Of a DNA stretch of 64,000 bases, positions 35,945 to 44,654 are shown in pieces. Made by a program: the position numbers and the translations under genes. Each line of letters starts with the position of its first letter. Position 1 is the stretch's first letter. The notes beneath the pieces are model-generated. The model had not been told where the DNA came from. It saw only the letters and a list, made by a program, of their open reading frames with translations, and did no database searches. Origin of the DNA: Faecalicatena contorta (lineage in GTDB: Bacteria > Bacillota > Clostridia > Lachnospirales > Lachnospiraceae); NCBI RefSeq assembly GCF_021531975.1, contig NZ_JAFBIY010000002.1, positions 248,001 to 312,000 on the forward strand, read 5' to 3'.

Positions 35945-36367
35945 TTACTTCTTAGCGTCTTTTGGTCTCTTAGCGCCGTATTTGGAACGAGCCTGTCTTC
36001 TCTTTGCAACACCTGCTGTATCAAGTGTTCCTCTGATGATGTGGTATCTTGTACCTGGAAGGTCTTTTACTCTTCCTCCACGAATAAGAACAACGCTATG
36101 CTCCTGAAGGTTGTGTCCTTCACCTGGAATGTAGCTTGTTACTTCGATACCATTAGAAAGACGAACTCTGGCGATTTTTCTAAGAGCTGAGTTAGGCTTC
36201 TTAGGTGTAGCTGTCTTAACAGCTGTACACACACCTCTCTTCTGTGGAGCGGACTCATTTGTCGCTTTCTTTCTAAGAGAGTTGTAACCTTTCTGAAGAG
36301 CCGGAGCTGTAGACTTCTTTACAGATGTCTGACGTCCTTTTTTTACTAACTGGTTAAATGTTGGCAT
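35945..36367 (-). CDS. rpsL: 30S ribosomal protein S12
   Basis: S12 lies at the decoding centre. The 140 residues start [12 protein letters not shown] and include [20 protein letters not shown] and [20 protein letters not shown], the stretches in which streptomycin-resistance changes arise (Lys43 and Lys88 in E. coli numbering; the wild-type lysines in [10 protein letters not shown] are present). It is the first gene of the str operon and has a strong promoter upstream. Confidence 0.98.
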   Translation of the reverse strand: MPTFNQLVKKGRQTSVKKSTAPALQKGYNSLRKKATNESAPQKRGVCTAVKTATPKKPNSALRKIARVRLSNGIEVTSYIPGEGHNLQEHSVVLIRGGRVKDLPGTRYHIIRGTLDTAGVAKRRQARSKYGAKRPKDAKK

Positions 36368-36453
36368 TCTCTTTCACCTCCTATGATAGTAATAAGTTGC
36401 ATGTTTTCAACAAATTGGCGCACAAAAATACGATGCATCCCTGTGCACGCTAG

Positions 36454-36485
36454 ATTATAGTATTATTATTTTCCAGAGTTGTCAA
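36454..36485 (-). promoter_or_regulatory. Promoter of the str operon
   Basis: On the minus strand TTGACA (36485-36480) is followed by TACTAT after 17 bases, overlapping TATAAT at 20 bases. The mRNA leader before rpsL would be about 80-90 bases long. Confidence 0.75.
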
Positions 36486-36559
36486 GAGGTTTTACAGGAA
36501 TTTTACGCAGAAATGCGTAATTTCCGCCTCTTTTACAGTGTCAGCATATGCCTGTCCTC

Positions 36560-37123
36560 TTACAGACCAAGCACATCTGCGATTGCTCCCATTTCTTCCA
36601 GAGCCACATCGATCAGATCATCCAGACTTAATCCTGTAAATTCAATTGCTTCCATATAATCTCTGTTCGCCCCTGATGCGAATCTCAGCTCATTGAAACG
36701 CTTCATTACAGACTTATGCTTTACACTTGCAATCTTTTTATCCGGATAAATCTGTGCAACTGCTTTTACAAAACCGCTCATCGGGTCTGCTGCCAGCAGA
36801 GAATACTGAAGCTTTGTCTTTGCTTTCACACCACTCTTTGGATTATGTGCGCAGATCGCATCAAAAAGCACCTTGTCCTCAATCCCCTCTTTCCTGAGAA
36901 TCTCTACAGATGTCGGTCCATGCACACTCAGATCATTTTTCCAGTCACACTGTTCCTCATCCAGATCATGCAGAAGTCCTGCAATGCCCCAGTACTCCAC
37001 CTCATCCGGTGCAAGACGTTTTGCCAGTCCTTTCATAATCGCTTCCACCGCATAAGAGTGTGTAATATAATTTTCACCCTTCATGTATTTCATCAAAATA
37101 TCATGCGCCTGTTCTCTGTTCAT
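36560..37123 (-). CDS. HD-domain (HDIG) phosphohydrolase-like protein
   Basis: This 187-residue protein has the metal-binding HD motif in GIAGLLHDLDEEQ (about residue 50) and a preceding HSYAVEAIMKGLAKRL helix with another ligand. Such small HD proteins hydrolyse nucleotides or related phosphoesters; the substrate is unknown. It stands alone, with AGAGGAGG before the start. It begins about 460 bp from the next gene, and the gap contains the palindromic element at 37384-37557 but no other gene. Confidence 0.85.
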   Translation of the reverse strand: MNREQAHDILMKYMKGENYITHSYAVEAIMKGLAKRLAPDEVEYWGIAGLLHDLDEEQCDWKNDLSVHGPTSVEILRKEGIEDKVLFDAICAHNPKSGVKAKTKLQYSLLAADPMSGFVKAVAQIYPDKKIASVKHKSVMKRFNELRFASGANRDYMEAIEFTGLSLDDLIDVALEEMGAIADVLGL

Positions 37124-37383
37124 AGTTATTCCCTCCTCTGAAACGTTATATCCGTCAGCTACTCATTCTAGCATATCTGTACCTGCTTGTGAAGTTTCTT
37201 CTTGCGCACATGCATATGCCAAAGTATGATCGGATAAGAATTTATCTTTTGATTTTTCTTCTATATATAATATAGAAATAATACAGGAATGATCATTCTC
37301 GTGTTAGGCTTACTGGCGGGAAAGTATTTTTGAATTTGCTTCAGTAAATGCTGTACTGAAAATTTGTAGTTGTTAATGAAACA

Positions 37384-37557
37384 GAAACGGTGCTCGTTAT
37401 GATATGTGAGGTAAGAGAAGCGTTCCGAATATCCTTGCCTGTTATGTTGGTTTGGGAGAGGAGAGCCGCTATCGGCGACTCTCTCCTGAAGTTACATAAC
37501 AGTGCAAGAGATGAGGAGGAGCGCATCGTCGTAACATATCATAACGAGCACCGTTTC
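37384..37557. repeat. Large structured palindrome (MITE-like or structured RNA)
   Basis: The ends are a perfect 24-bp inverted repeat (GAAACGGTGCTCGTTATGATATGT and its complement at 37534-37557, quoted here only as positions for the second arm). Inside lie a second paired block (TTGCCTGTTATGT at 37435-37447 with ACATAACAG-T-GCAA at 37493-37506) and an apical hairpin, GGAGAG-AG-GCCG with its partner CGGC-CT-CTCTCC. The whole 174 bases can fold as one long interrupted hairpin on either strand. It lies 24 bases past the stop of the lipoprotein gene. No transposase is nearby, and 37124-37383 shows nothing else. Confidence 0.85.
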
Positions 37558-37580
37558 GTATTTATTTACAATAATAATTC

Positions 37581-38732
37581 CTAATAAAGCAACCCTTTCA
37601 CTTCTTCACTCTTCATATTTTCTTTGGTTACCCACACGTATCCGGTGTTGATATATGCTTCGTTTCCGAGATTGAGGGAAGCTCTTGCGGATGCGATTAC
37701 AGATGCGTAGCCCATACCGAATGGATTTTGAACAATAAGTCCGTCTATCTCTCCATTTTTCAGCGCAGCCACGGATTCTTCTGAATAATCATATCCAACC
37801 ACTTTCACATCTCCCGCCTCTGCTCTGGCGAGTCCTTCAACTACTTGAATCACGGTATCGTTATTCGTCGCATAGCAGCCTTTGAGATTTGGATATTTTT
37901 CTATAATGAAATCAATCATCTGTTCTTCGGTTATTTCATCCGGATTCTCCACACCTGTGGTTTCCATGATCTGAGCCTTAATCTCGTCCTGCTGATCGGA
38001 AGCATATATATTTACAATTGTAATCTCGGGATATTTCTGCTGCATTGCCTCAACAAAGCTATTTACTCTGTCTTTCGCTGACTGTGATTTTGAATCCTGT
38101 GTGAAGACTGCCACTTCACCGGTTTCACCCATCAGTTCTGCTATTTTATCAGCTGCAAGTGCTGCCGCACCAACATTATCTGTGGAAACAGTTGCTGCAA
38201 GACCGGGGTAATCACTGCCCGAATCAAATGCCACGATTGGAATACCATTCATTGCCGCAAGATCAAACTGTACACCACACGCCTGCATATCCGCAATGGA
38301 TATACTGATTCCTATCGGATATCTTGCCAGTTCTTCATCCAGAATATTTACCTGTTCATCCACATCGTCTGTATCAGCAGGTCCACTGTAAGTCACTTTG
38401 ACCGCATCTTTTCCTTTGTAACCAAGCTTTGTATTGATATCTTCAACCGCCTGCTCTGCACCTTTTTTTACCTCTGCCCAGAACTCACCTTCTTCACCTT
38501 TCCCGATGACAGATATATAGGAACCTTTCTCAAGTGCAATACCGTCTGCATTTGCATAAGCAGATGGCTCTATTGCATCCAGCTTTTTCTGGTATTCCTT
38601 TTCTTCCGGCTTCTGCTCTTCTACCGCATCCGTTTTTTCATCTGTCTTCTCTATATCTTTTTCTGATGTGCAAGCAACCATTAATACTGCTGCACACAAT
38701 ATCATTGCTATAACACTCCATATTTTTTTCAT
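37581..38732 (-). CDS. Sugar-binding lipoprotein (Peripla_BP_4), orphan
   Basis: This 383-residue binding protein has a lipoprotein signal ending in LMVAC (Cys21) and an acidic linker rich in Glu, Lys and Asp up to about residue 50. The mature part has the RbsB fold: SIADMQACGVQF, IPIVAFDSGSDYPG, the TDNVGAAALAADKIAELMG helix and NPFGMGYASV. No permease or ATPase gene is adjacent, so it either serves a transporter elsewhere or acts as a signal-receiving protein. The start has GGAGAG upstream. Confidence 0.9.
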   Translation of the reverse strand: MKKIWSVIAMILCAAVLMVACTSEKDIEKTDEKTDAVEEQKPEEKEYQKKLDAIEPSAYANADGIALEKGSYISVIGKGEEGEFWAEVKKGAEQAVEDINTKLGYKGKDAVKVTYSGPADTDDVDEQVNILDEELARYPIGISISIADMQACGVQFDLAAMNGIPIVAFDSGSDYPGLAATVSTDNVGAAALAADKIAELMGETGEVAVFTQDSKSQSAKDRVNSFVEAMQQKYPEITIVNIYASDQQDEIKAQIMETTGVENPDEITEEQMIDFIIEKYPNLKGCYATNNDTVIQVVEGLARAEAGDVKVVGYDYSEESVAALKNGEIDGLIVQNPFGMGYASVIASARASLNLGNEAYINTGYVWVTKENMKSEEVKGLLY

Positions 38733-38862
38733 GTTCTTTTCTCTCCTGTTTTGTGAACTTTTATAACATCAACCACTATACACCATATTTCTGTAAATTT
38801 GTTAAAGAATTTCTTAAATTTTTTCTTAAATTTTCTTTTGACTGTGACATTGCTTTTTTTCC

Positions 38863-38891
38863 TTGTATATTTTAACCTTTTGTATTATGAT
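38863..38891 (+). promoter_or_regulatory. Promoter of the ferredoxin gene
   Basis: TTGTAT (38863-38868) and TATGAT (38886-38891) are 17 bases apart, giving a leader of about 45 bases before the start at 38945. Confidence 0.6.
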
Positions 38892-38944
38892 ATTTGTAGA
38901 CAATACGATGATGTCTAGTGAACGCAAAAAGGAGGTACATACCA

Positions 38945-39115
38945 ATGGCACACGTAATTAGTGATGTATGTGTAAGTTGTGGCGCTTGCGAAGCTGAATG
39001 TCCAGTAGGAGCAATTTCCCAGGGAGCAGAGCATTATGAGATCGATGCTGACACATGTGTTGATTGTGGTGCTTGCGCAGCTGCGTGCCCAACAGGCTCT
39101 ATTTCTCAGGGCTAA
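38945..39115 (+). CDS. Two-[4Fe-4S] ferredoxin
   Basis: This 56-residue clostridial-type ferredoxin has two complete cluster motifs, CVSCGACEAECPVGA and CVDCGACAAACPTGS. It is a low-potential electron carrier for anaerobic metabolism in the cytoplasm. The start at 38945 has AAGGAGG seven bases upstream; the ATG at 38918 would add nine residues before the true family start (MAHVISD). It is monocistronic, with its own promoter and terminator. Confidence 0.97.
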   Translation: MAHVISDVCVSCGACEAECPVGAISQGAEHYEIDADTCVDCGACAAACPTGSISQG

Positions 39116-39134
39116 TTCATATTATTAAAAGAAC

Positions 39135-39171
39135 AAAAGCATTGCCTGTTCCATACAGACAGTGCTTTTTT
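39135..39171 (+). terminator. Terminator of the ferredoxin gene
   Basis: AAAAGCA with TGCTTTT, and CTGT with ACAG inside, form a hairpin followed by six T residues. It begins 20 bases after the stop codon. Confidence 0.85.
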
Positions 39172-39284
39172 CATTTTTTCTGAAAACATTTCTCTGCCGA
39201 CGACTTTTGACGTCTTTTTCATTCCCCATATGCTACGCTGTAGAAGAAAAACAGACAAGTATCATTTAATAAGGGGGTTTTATC

Positions 39285-39641
39285 ATGGGAAACGCGCTCG
39301 AACAATTAAAAAAGGAAACAAAAGATGATGAGCGCCTGTATGGCTGCATCAGAGAACTATACGAACAGGGAGTTCCTTTTGGGGAGCTGAAAGCACTGAT
39401 TCCGGATATCCGGCGGACCAGAGAACAGCTGCAGTTAAAGCGCATGCTGGAAAACAATAATGAAATTCTGCTTTCCATGTTCAGCAAGGAAATGTCTTTT
39501 CTTCTGGAGGCCAAGGAGCGGCAGGAAGAAGAGCAATTCAAAAAACTGGACCAGCTCATCCGCCAGCAGCAATCCTTACGGAAAGCCACTGCCCAGAGCA
39601 GTCCAGTCGAAAAGATAAAACATTTATTCCTGCCGGCTTAG
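39285..39641 (+). CDS. Hypothetical coiled-coil protein (118 aa)
   Basis: This highly charged, Glu/Lys/Gln-rich protein is predicted to be mostly helical. A heptad-like region runs from about residue 65 to 100 (FLLEAKERQEEEQFKKLDQL). The N-terminal part (LYGCIRELYEQGVPFGELK) resembles a small helix-turn-helix-like segment, but I recognise no family. A ribosome site (AAGGGGG) precedes it. Its 3' end overlaps the 3' end of dnaB, on the opposite strand, by 18 bp. Confidence 0.65.
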   Translation: MGNALEQLKKETKDDERLYGCIRELYEQGVPFGELKALIPDIRRTREQLQLKRMLENNNEILLSMFSKEMSFLLEAKERQEEEQFKKLDQLIRQQQSLRKATAQSSPVEKIKHLFLPA

Positions 39642-40964
39642 GTTCGCAAACTTTGTGTAATCCGCAAGCCATGCCAGATGAACGGTCCCTACAGGACCGT
39701 TTCTTTGTTTCGCAATAATAATCTCAGCCTGTTTCTTATATTCAGAATCCTTATTATAATATTCATCTCGATAAATAAACATAACAACGTCGGCATCCTG
39801 CTCAATCGCCCCGGACTCTCTAAGGTCAGAAAGCATCGGACGTTTATCCGGTCGTGATTCCACCGCACGGCTGAGCTGTGACAGTGCAACAACAGGAACA
39901 TTCAGTTCTCGTGCCAGCGCTTTGAGAGAACGGGAAATCTCGGAAATTTCCTGCTGCCTGGATTCCGAACGTCCTCCCACACTTCCCGTCATCAACTGCA
40001 GATAGTCGATTATGATTAATTGTATATCATGCTCAAGCTTATATTTACGACATTTTGAGCGAAGCTCAGACACGGAAATACCGGGAGTATCATCAATGAT
40101 CAGATTAGATTTACCGATAATACCGGCACCTTCTATCAGCTTCTCCCAATCGGAATCTTTTAGATTTCCGGTACGGATTGCCTGCGAATCCACCTGTGAC
40201 TCCAGAGCAAACAGACGATTCACCAGTTGTTCCTTTGACATCTCAAGGCTGAATATCGCCACGCCCTTTTCCTTCTTAAAAGCCACATACTGTGCGATAT
40301 TCAGGACAAATGCGGTCTTGCCCATAGACGGTCTGGCCGCTACAAGGACAAGGTCTGACGGCTGAAGCCCGGAAAGCTTATAATCCAGATCAATGAATCC
40401 TGTCGGTATACCTGTTACCGCCCCTTTGTTTTTAGATGCTTTTTCAATTTTATCCAAAGCATTCAGCACCACATCTTTAATCGGCGTATATTCTCCGGAA
40501 TTTCGTTTCTGAAGCAGCTCAAACACAGACTTTTCCGTCTTCTCCAGTATACCTGCCAGCGGCTCCTTCCCCGCATAACATGTATTAGAAATATCGTCAT
40601 TCAGCCGGATCAGTCTGCGCATCATAGACTTATCTGCCACAATATCCGCATAATATTTTACATTTGCAGACGTCGGAACGGCTGTCACCAGATCTCTTAC
40701 GAACTCCAGGCTTGCAATCTCCGGCGGGACATCTTTTTCCTTCAGCCTTTCCTGCAGAGTGATCAGATCAACCGGTTTCCCCTCATTGAACAGTTCCACC
40801 ATGGAATCAAAAATAACTCCGTATGCGGTCTGATAAAAATCCTGACCGCTTATGATCTCTGATGCGGTCATAATGGCATCCTTGTCCATCAACATGGCTC
40901 CGACAACAGACTGCTCTGCCTCAATGCTGTGGGGCATAACTCTTTTAATGAGAGCCTCTTCCAT
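39624..40964 (-). CDS. dnaB: Replicative DNA helicase DnaB
   Basis: DnaB unwinds DNA ahead of the replication fork as a hexamer. The 446 residues have the N-terminal helical domain (PHSIEAEQSVVGAMLMD) and the RecA-like domain with Walker A ARPSMGKTAF (about 213-222), Walker B LIIIDYLQLM and the DREQ-type motif GAIEQDADVVMFIYRDEYY. It is the third gene of the gdpP-rplI-dnaB group common in Firmicutes. Confidence 0.98.
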   Translation of the reverse strand: MEEALIKRVMPHSIEAEQSVVGAMLMDKDAIMTASEIISGQDFYQTAYGVIFDSMVELFNEGKPVDLITLQERLKEKDVPPEIASLEFVRDLVTAVPTSANVKYYADIVADKSMMRRLIRLNDDISNTCYAGKEPLAGILEKTEKSVFELLQKRNSGEYTPIKDVVLNALDKIEKASKNKGAVTGIPTGFIDLDYKLSGLQPSDLVLVAARPSMGKTAFVLNIAQYVAFKKEKGVAIFSLEMSKEQLVNRLFALESQVDSQAIRTGNLKDSDWEKLIEGAGIIGKSNLIIDDTPGISVSELRSKCRKYKLEHDIQLIIIDYLQLMTGSVGGRSESRQQEISEISRSLKALARELNVPVVALSQLSRAVESRPDKRPMLSDLRESGAIEQDADVVMFIYRDEYYNKDSEYKKQAEIIIAKQRNGPVGTVHLAWLADYTKFANLSRQE

Positions 40965-40977
40965 GTATGGTCTCCTC

Positions 40978-41427
40978 CTACGCTTCTTCCGTTACAATTA
41001 CTTTTAACTGTGCAGTAACCTTCGGATGCAGTTTCACCGGTACACTCTGTGTTCCGATTGTCTTGATTGGCTCTTTCAGCTGTACTTTCTTCTTATCAAT
41101 CTCAAGCCCCATCTGCGCCTTTACTTCCTGCGCGATTTCCTTTGAAGATACAGAACCAAATGCCTTTCCGCCTTCTCCGGTTTTAATCGACACTTCAATC
41201 TTTCCTGCCTCTATTTTCTTTCCAAGCTCCTGTGCAGCCTCATACTGCTCCTGAGCGATCTTTGCTTCACTTGCTTTCTTAAGCTTTAAGTCATTTAAGT
41301 TTTTCCCATTTGCCTCAATGCCCTTTTTCGTCTTCAGGATAAAGTTTCTTGCGTAACCGTCGCTCACCTCAACGATCTCGCCTTTCTTTCCAAGAGATTT
41401 TACATCTTCTGTCAATATTACCTTCAT
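40978..41427 (-). CDS. rplI: 50S ribosomal protein L9
   Basis: The 149-residue protein has the L9 N-terminal domain (MKVILTEDVKSLGKKGEIVEVSDGYARNF, given as the first 29 positions; key motif GYARNFILK), a long connecting helix and the C-terminal domain containing KAFGSVSSKEIA. It binds 23S rRNA near the L1 stalk. It begins immediately after the gdpP stop, 13 bp before dnaB. Confidence 0.97.
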   Translation of the reverse strand: MKVILTEDVKSLGKKGEIVEVSDGYARNFILKTKKGIEANGKNLNDLKLKKASEAKIAQEQYEAAQELGKKIEAGKIEVSIKTGEGGKAFGSVSSKEIAQEVKAQMGLEIDKKKVQLKEPIKTIGTQSVPVKLHPKVTAQLKVIVTEEA

Positions 41428-43494
41428 CTATATATCTCCTTCCTTAATCATAGTATCAATGACTTCCTTAAGGCTTTCCACAGCCTCGTCCATATCTGTA
41501 TGACTGAACTGTGCGCCGGAAGCGTTCATATGTCCGCCGCCGCCCAGACGTTCCATAATGATCTGCACATTTACCTCATCAATAGAACGGGCACTGACAT
41601 ATATTTTCCCATTATACTCCGTCAATACAAACGATGCCTTGATCTCACTGATATCCAGCAGTTCATTGGCTGCCTGTGCACCGATGATCGTCGGACTTTC
41701 TATACGAAGATTTTCTCCGCGTGCAATCGCAAACTTCTTATGATAAACCTCTGCGCTGCTGATGATTTCTGCTTTTGCGCGATAAGATTCCATATCATCT
41801 CGAAGCATCTTACGAACGAGTGTAATATCCGCTCCGTTTCTACGAAGAAATGCTGCCGCTTCAAAGGTACGAACACCCGTCCGGTTCACGAAATTATTCG
41901 TATCGATCATAATACCTGAATACATACTGCTCGCTTCCAGATTCGTAAGCTTAATATCATCCACAATATACTGCAGAATCTCCGCTACCATCTCACAGGT
42001 AGAAGAAGCATACGGTTCCACATAAGAAAGAACTGCATTCTCAATATTATCACTGCTCTGTCTGTGATGATCCAGAACAACCACGTTCCTTGTCATACGA
42101 AGCAATTCCTGACACTCCGTCATCTGTGGGCGATTCGTATCCACAACAATGACCATGGCATCCTCTCCTGCCAGAGAAACAGCCTTTTCCGACGTCAGAA
42201 ACATACCTTCCGGATACGCCTTATCCGCAGTGAACTGGCTGTACAGGGGGCGAAGGGATGCAGACACTTCATTAATAACAATGTGTGCTTTCTTACCCAG
42301 CATCTGAACCGCCCGGTAAACACCGATGGCCGCTCCGAAGCAGTCAACATCCGTCAGCTTATGTCCCATGATAAATATCTTATCATTTACCGTGATCAGC
42401 TCTCGCAATGCCTCCGCTTTCACACGGGCTTTGACACGGGTATTTCTTGAGGTCTGTTCTCGCTTACCGCCATAATACGTAATGCCGTGGCAATCCTTAA
42501 TGACTGCCTGATCTCCGCCTCTGGCGAGAGCAAGGTCAATAGCAGCTCTTGCATAATTATAGCTCTGTGCATATGCTTCCGAACTTAGTCCAAGACCGAT
42601 ACTCAGTGTTGGCGGAATCTTATTTCCTATATTTACTGACTTGACATCTTCAAGAAGGGAGAACTTATCTTCTTCCAGCTGTTTAAAATATTGCTTTTTA
42701 ACTGCAATAAAATACTTGTCTGACTCAGTCTTTTTGACGATTCCATCAACCTTAGCAATATACTGGTTGATCTTACGGTCTACCAGTGCAACAAGAAGAG
42801 ACTGCCGCACCTCTTCCACGCTGTCCACAACCTCATCATAGTTATCGATATAGATAAGACCTGCAACAAGGCGCTGCTCCTCATTTTCCTTAATATATCG
42901 GTTGAGCTCTGTGACATCACGCAGATATACGGCAATAAAGTATTCCTTTTCATCCGGAAGCTTAAGAAGCCTCTCCGCCTCACTGAACCCATGCACCGAT
43001 ATACGCTGAAGCTCTGCCCGGTACTCCTTGTCCTTATAATACACTTCCATCTCTACGATGTCGTTTTCTTCTTTCGGGAAAATGCTCCGGTTCAGCTCCG
43101 GCATGTATTTACTGAGATAGATCTCTGTATGGTTCTTCTCGCCAAGCACCTTTACAAACTGATCATTGAGCCACGCAACCTTTCCATCTTCAAGAAGGAT
43201 GGCATAAGGAACCGCCAGCTCCTTAAGCAGTGTATTCTGCACAACTCCATACTGAGCCGCAAATTCCACAAGATCTTTCATGATCAGGGATCTGCTGTAA
43301 AGATACAACACACCAACAATCGCAACATAGATAATCACAAAGACAAGCATAACCAAACCTGCGCGTTTGTCGATTCTGTAGATCCAGACATTCATAATCG
43401 CTAAGAGAACTGCCATAAGCACCGGTACCTGCATATATGTACGCAGCTGTCCCTTCAGGTGAATCTTCTGGCTTTCATTTTGTTTCTTCTTCAT
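41428..43494 (-). CDS. gdpP: Cyclic-di-AMP phosphodiesterase GdpP
   Basis: GdpP degrades c-di-AMP and so controls osmolyte transport and wall homeostasis. The 688 residues have two N-terminal membrane helices, a PAS-like segment, a degenerate GGDEF domain (about 215-350) and DHH and DHHA1 domains. The DHH motifs are visible as FIMGHKLTDVDCFGA, VVVDTNRP, VLDHHRQ and, near the C-terminus, GGGGHMNASGAQ. It is anchored in the membrane with the catalytic part in the cytoplasm. Confidence 0.96.
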   Translation of the reverse strand: MKKKQNESQKIHLKGQLRTYMQVPVLMAVLLAIMNVWIYRIDKRAGLVMLVFVIIYVAIVGVLYLYSRSLIMKDLVEFAAQYGVVQNTLLKELAVPYAILLEDGKVAWLNDQFVKVLGEKNHTEIYLSKYMPELNRSIFPKEENDIVEMEVYYKDKEYRAELQRISVHGFSEAERLLKLPDEKEYFIAVYLRDVTELNRYIKENEEQRLVAGLIYIDNYDEVVDSVEEVRQSLLVALVDRKINQYIAKVDGIVKKTESDKYFIAVKKQYFKQLEEDKFSLLEDVKSVNIGNKIPPTLSIGLGLSSEAYAQSYNYARAAIDLALARGGDQAVIKDCHGITYYGGKREQTSRNTRVKARVKAEALRELITVNDKIFIMGHKLTDVDCFGAAIGVYRAVQMLGKKAHIVINEVSASLRPLYSQFTADKAYPEGMFLTSEKAVSLAGEDAMVIVVDTNRPQMTECQELLRMTRNVVVLDHHRQSSDNIENAVLSYVEPYASSTCEMVAEILQYIVDDIKLTNLEASSMYSGIMIDTNNFVNRTGVRTFEAAAFLRRNGADITLVRKMLRDDMESYRAKAEIISSAEVYHKKFAIARGENLRIESPTIIGAQAANELLDISEIKASFVLTEYNGKIYVSARSIDEVNVQIIMERLGGGGHMNASGAQFSHTDMDEAVESLKEVIDTMIKEGDI

Positions 43495-43575
43495 CTTTTT
43501 CTATTCCTCTAAAAAAACACAGTGTGCCATAATGGAGATATTATACCACTTTTCTCTGAAAATGAAAAGTGAAAA

Positions 43576-43609
43576 AGGCAGGTACCCCTCAAACAAGGAA
43601 CACCTGCCT
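43576..43609 (-). terminator. Terminator of the LNB/GNB operon
   Basis: AGGCAGGT and ACCTGCCT pair, with CCT/AGG further inside; on the minus strand TTTTTC follows. It lies 13 bases past the galE stop. Confidence 0.85.
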
Positions 43610-43621
43610 GTATTATTTTCT

Positions 43622-44641
43622 TTATTTGTTATATCCCAGTGGATTCTGTGACTGCCATCTCCATGTATCCTCGCACATCTCATCCAGTCCGCGTTCTGCC
43701 TTCCAGCCAAGAACCTTTGCTGCTTTTGCCGGATCCGCATAGCACATGGCAATATCTCCTTCGCGTCTCGGTTTGATCTCATATGGCACATCTTTTCCAC
43801 TTGCCTTAGAGAATGCATTTACCATCTCCAGCACAGAATATCCTCTTCCTGTACCAAGATTGATAATATCCAGTCCTGGATTGGTGAAGATATACTCTAT
43901 TGCCTTCACATGACCAATGGCAAGGTCAACAACATGGATATAATCTCTTACTCCCGTTCCGTCCGGTGTATCATAATCATCACCAAACACACCCAGCTTC
44001 TCAAGCTTGCCTACTGCCACCTGTGAAATATATGGCATAAGATTGTTCGGAATACCCTTTGGATCCTCTCCGATGCGTCCACTCTTATGTGCGCCTACAG
44101 GATTGAAATAACGAAGCAGGATTACATTCCACTCAGGATCTGCTTTCTGCAGATCGGACATGATCTGCTCCATCATTGACTTCGTCCATCCATAAGGATT
44201 CGTACATTGTCCTTTCGGGCAGTCCTCTGTGATCGGCATAACCGCCGGATTGCCATATACCGTTGCAGAAGAACTAAATACAATATTCTTCACACCAACT
44301 TTGTTCATAACGTTCATGAGTGACAGCGTACCTGTAATATTATTGTGATAATATTCCAATGGCTTCTGTACAGACTCACCAACAGCTTTCAGCGCCGCAC
44401 AGTGAATAACCGCATCTACTTTCTCAGCCTCGAACATTGCTGTCAGAGCTGTTTCGTCCAGTACATCTCCCTCATAGAATCGGATTTTCTTTCCAGTCAG
44501 TTCCTCCACGCGCTTAATTGACTCTTCACATGAGTTACTGAGATTATCATACACAACAACCTCATATCCTTTGTTCAGAAGTTCCAGAGCGGTATGACTT
44601 CCGATGTAGCCAGCACCACCTGTGATCAATATCTTTGCCAT
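43622..44641 (-). CDS. galE: UDP-glucose 4-epimerase
   Basis: GalE interconverts UDP-galactose and UDP-glucose (some forms also the N-acetyl sugars). The 339 residues show [17 protein letters not shown] (NAD binding), the SSSATVYG segment with the catalytic Ser, the [10 protein letters not shown] YxxxK motif and the C-terminal [15 protein letters not shown]. It is the last gene of the operon that starts with the binding protein at 49943 and is followed by a terminator, consistent with conversion of galactose from LNB/GNB into the glucose series. Confidence 0.97.
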   Translation of the reverse strand: MAKILITGGAGYIGSHTALELLNKGYEVVVYDNLSNSCEESIKRVEELTGKKIRFYEGDVLDETALTAMFEAEKVDAVIHCAALKAVGESVQKPLEYYHNNITGTLSLMNVMNKVGVKNIVFSSSATVYGNPAVMPITEDCPKGQCTNPYGWTKSMMEQIMSDLQKADPEWNVILLRYFNPVGAHKSGRIGEDPKGIPNNLMPYISQVAVGKLEKLGVFGDDYDTPDGTGVRDYIHVVDLAIGHVKAIEYIFTNPGLDIINLGTGRGYSVLEMVNAFSKASGKDVPYEIKPRREGDIAMCYADPAKAAKVLGWKAERGLDEMCEDTWRWQSQNPLGYNK

Positions 44642-44654
44642 GTTTCTCTACCTC

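Noticed and set aside
37290-37580. Integron attC site or CRISPR-like array
   Set aside because: There is no integrase, no repeat-spacer pattern and no core-site motif; it is a single long palindrome.
37341-37584. Short open frames on both strands inside the palindromic element
   Set aside because: They follow from the inverted-repeat sequence itself, lack good starts and resemble no protein.
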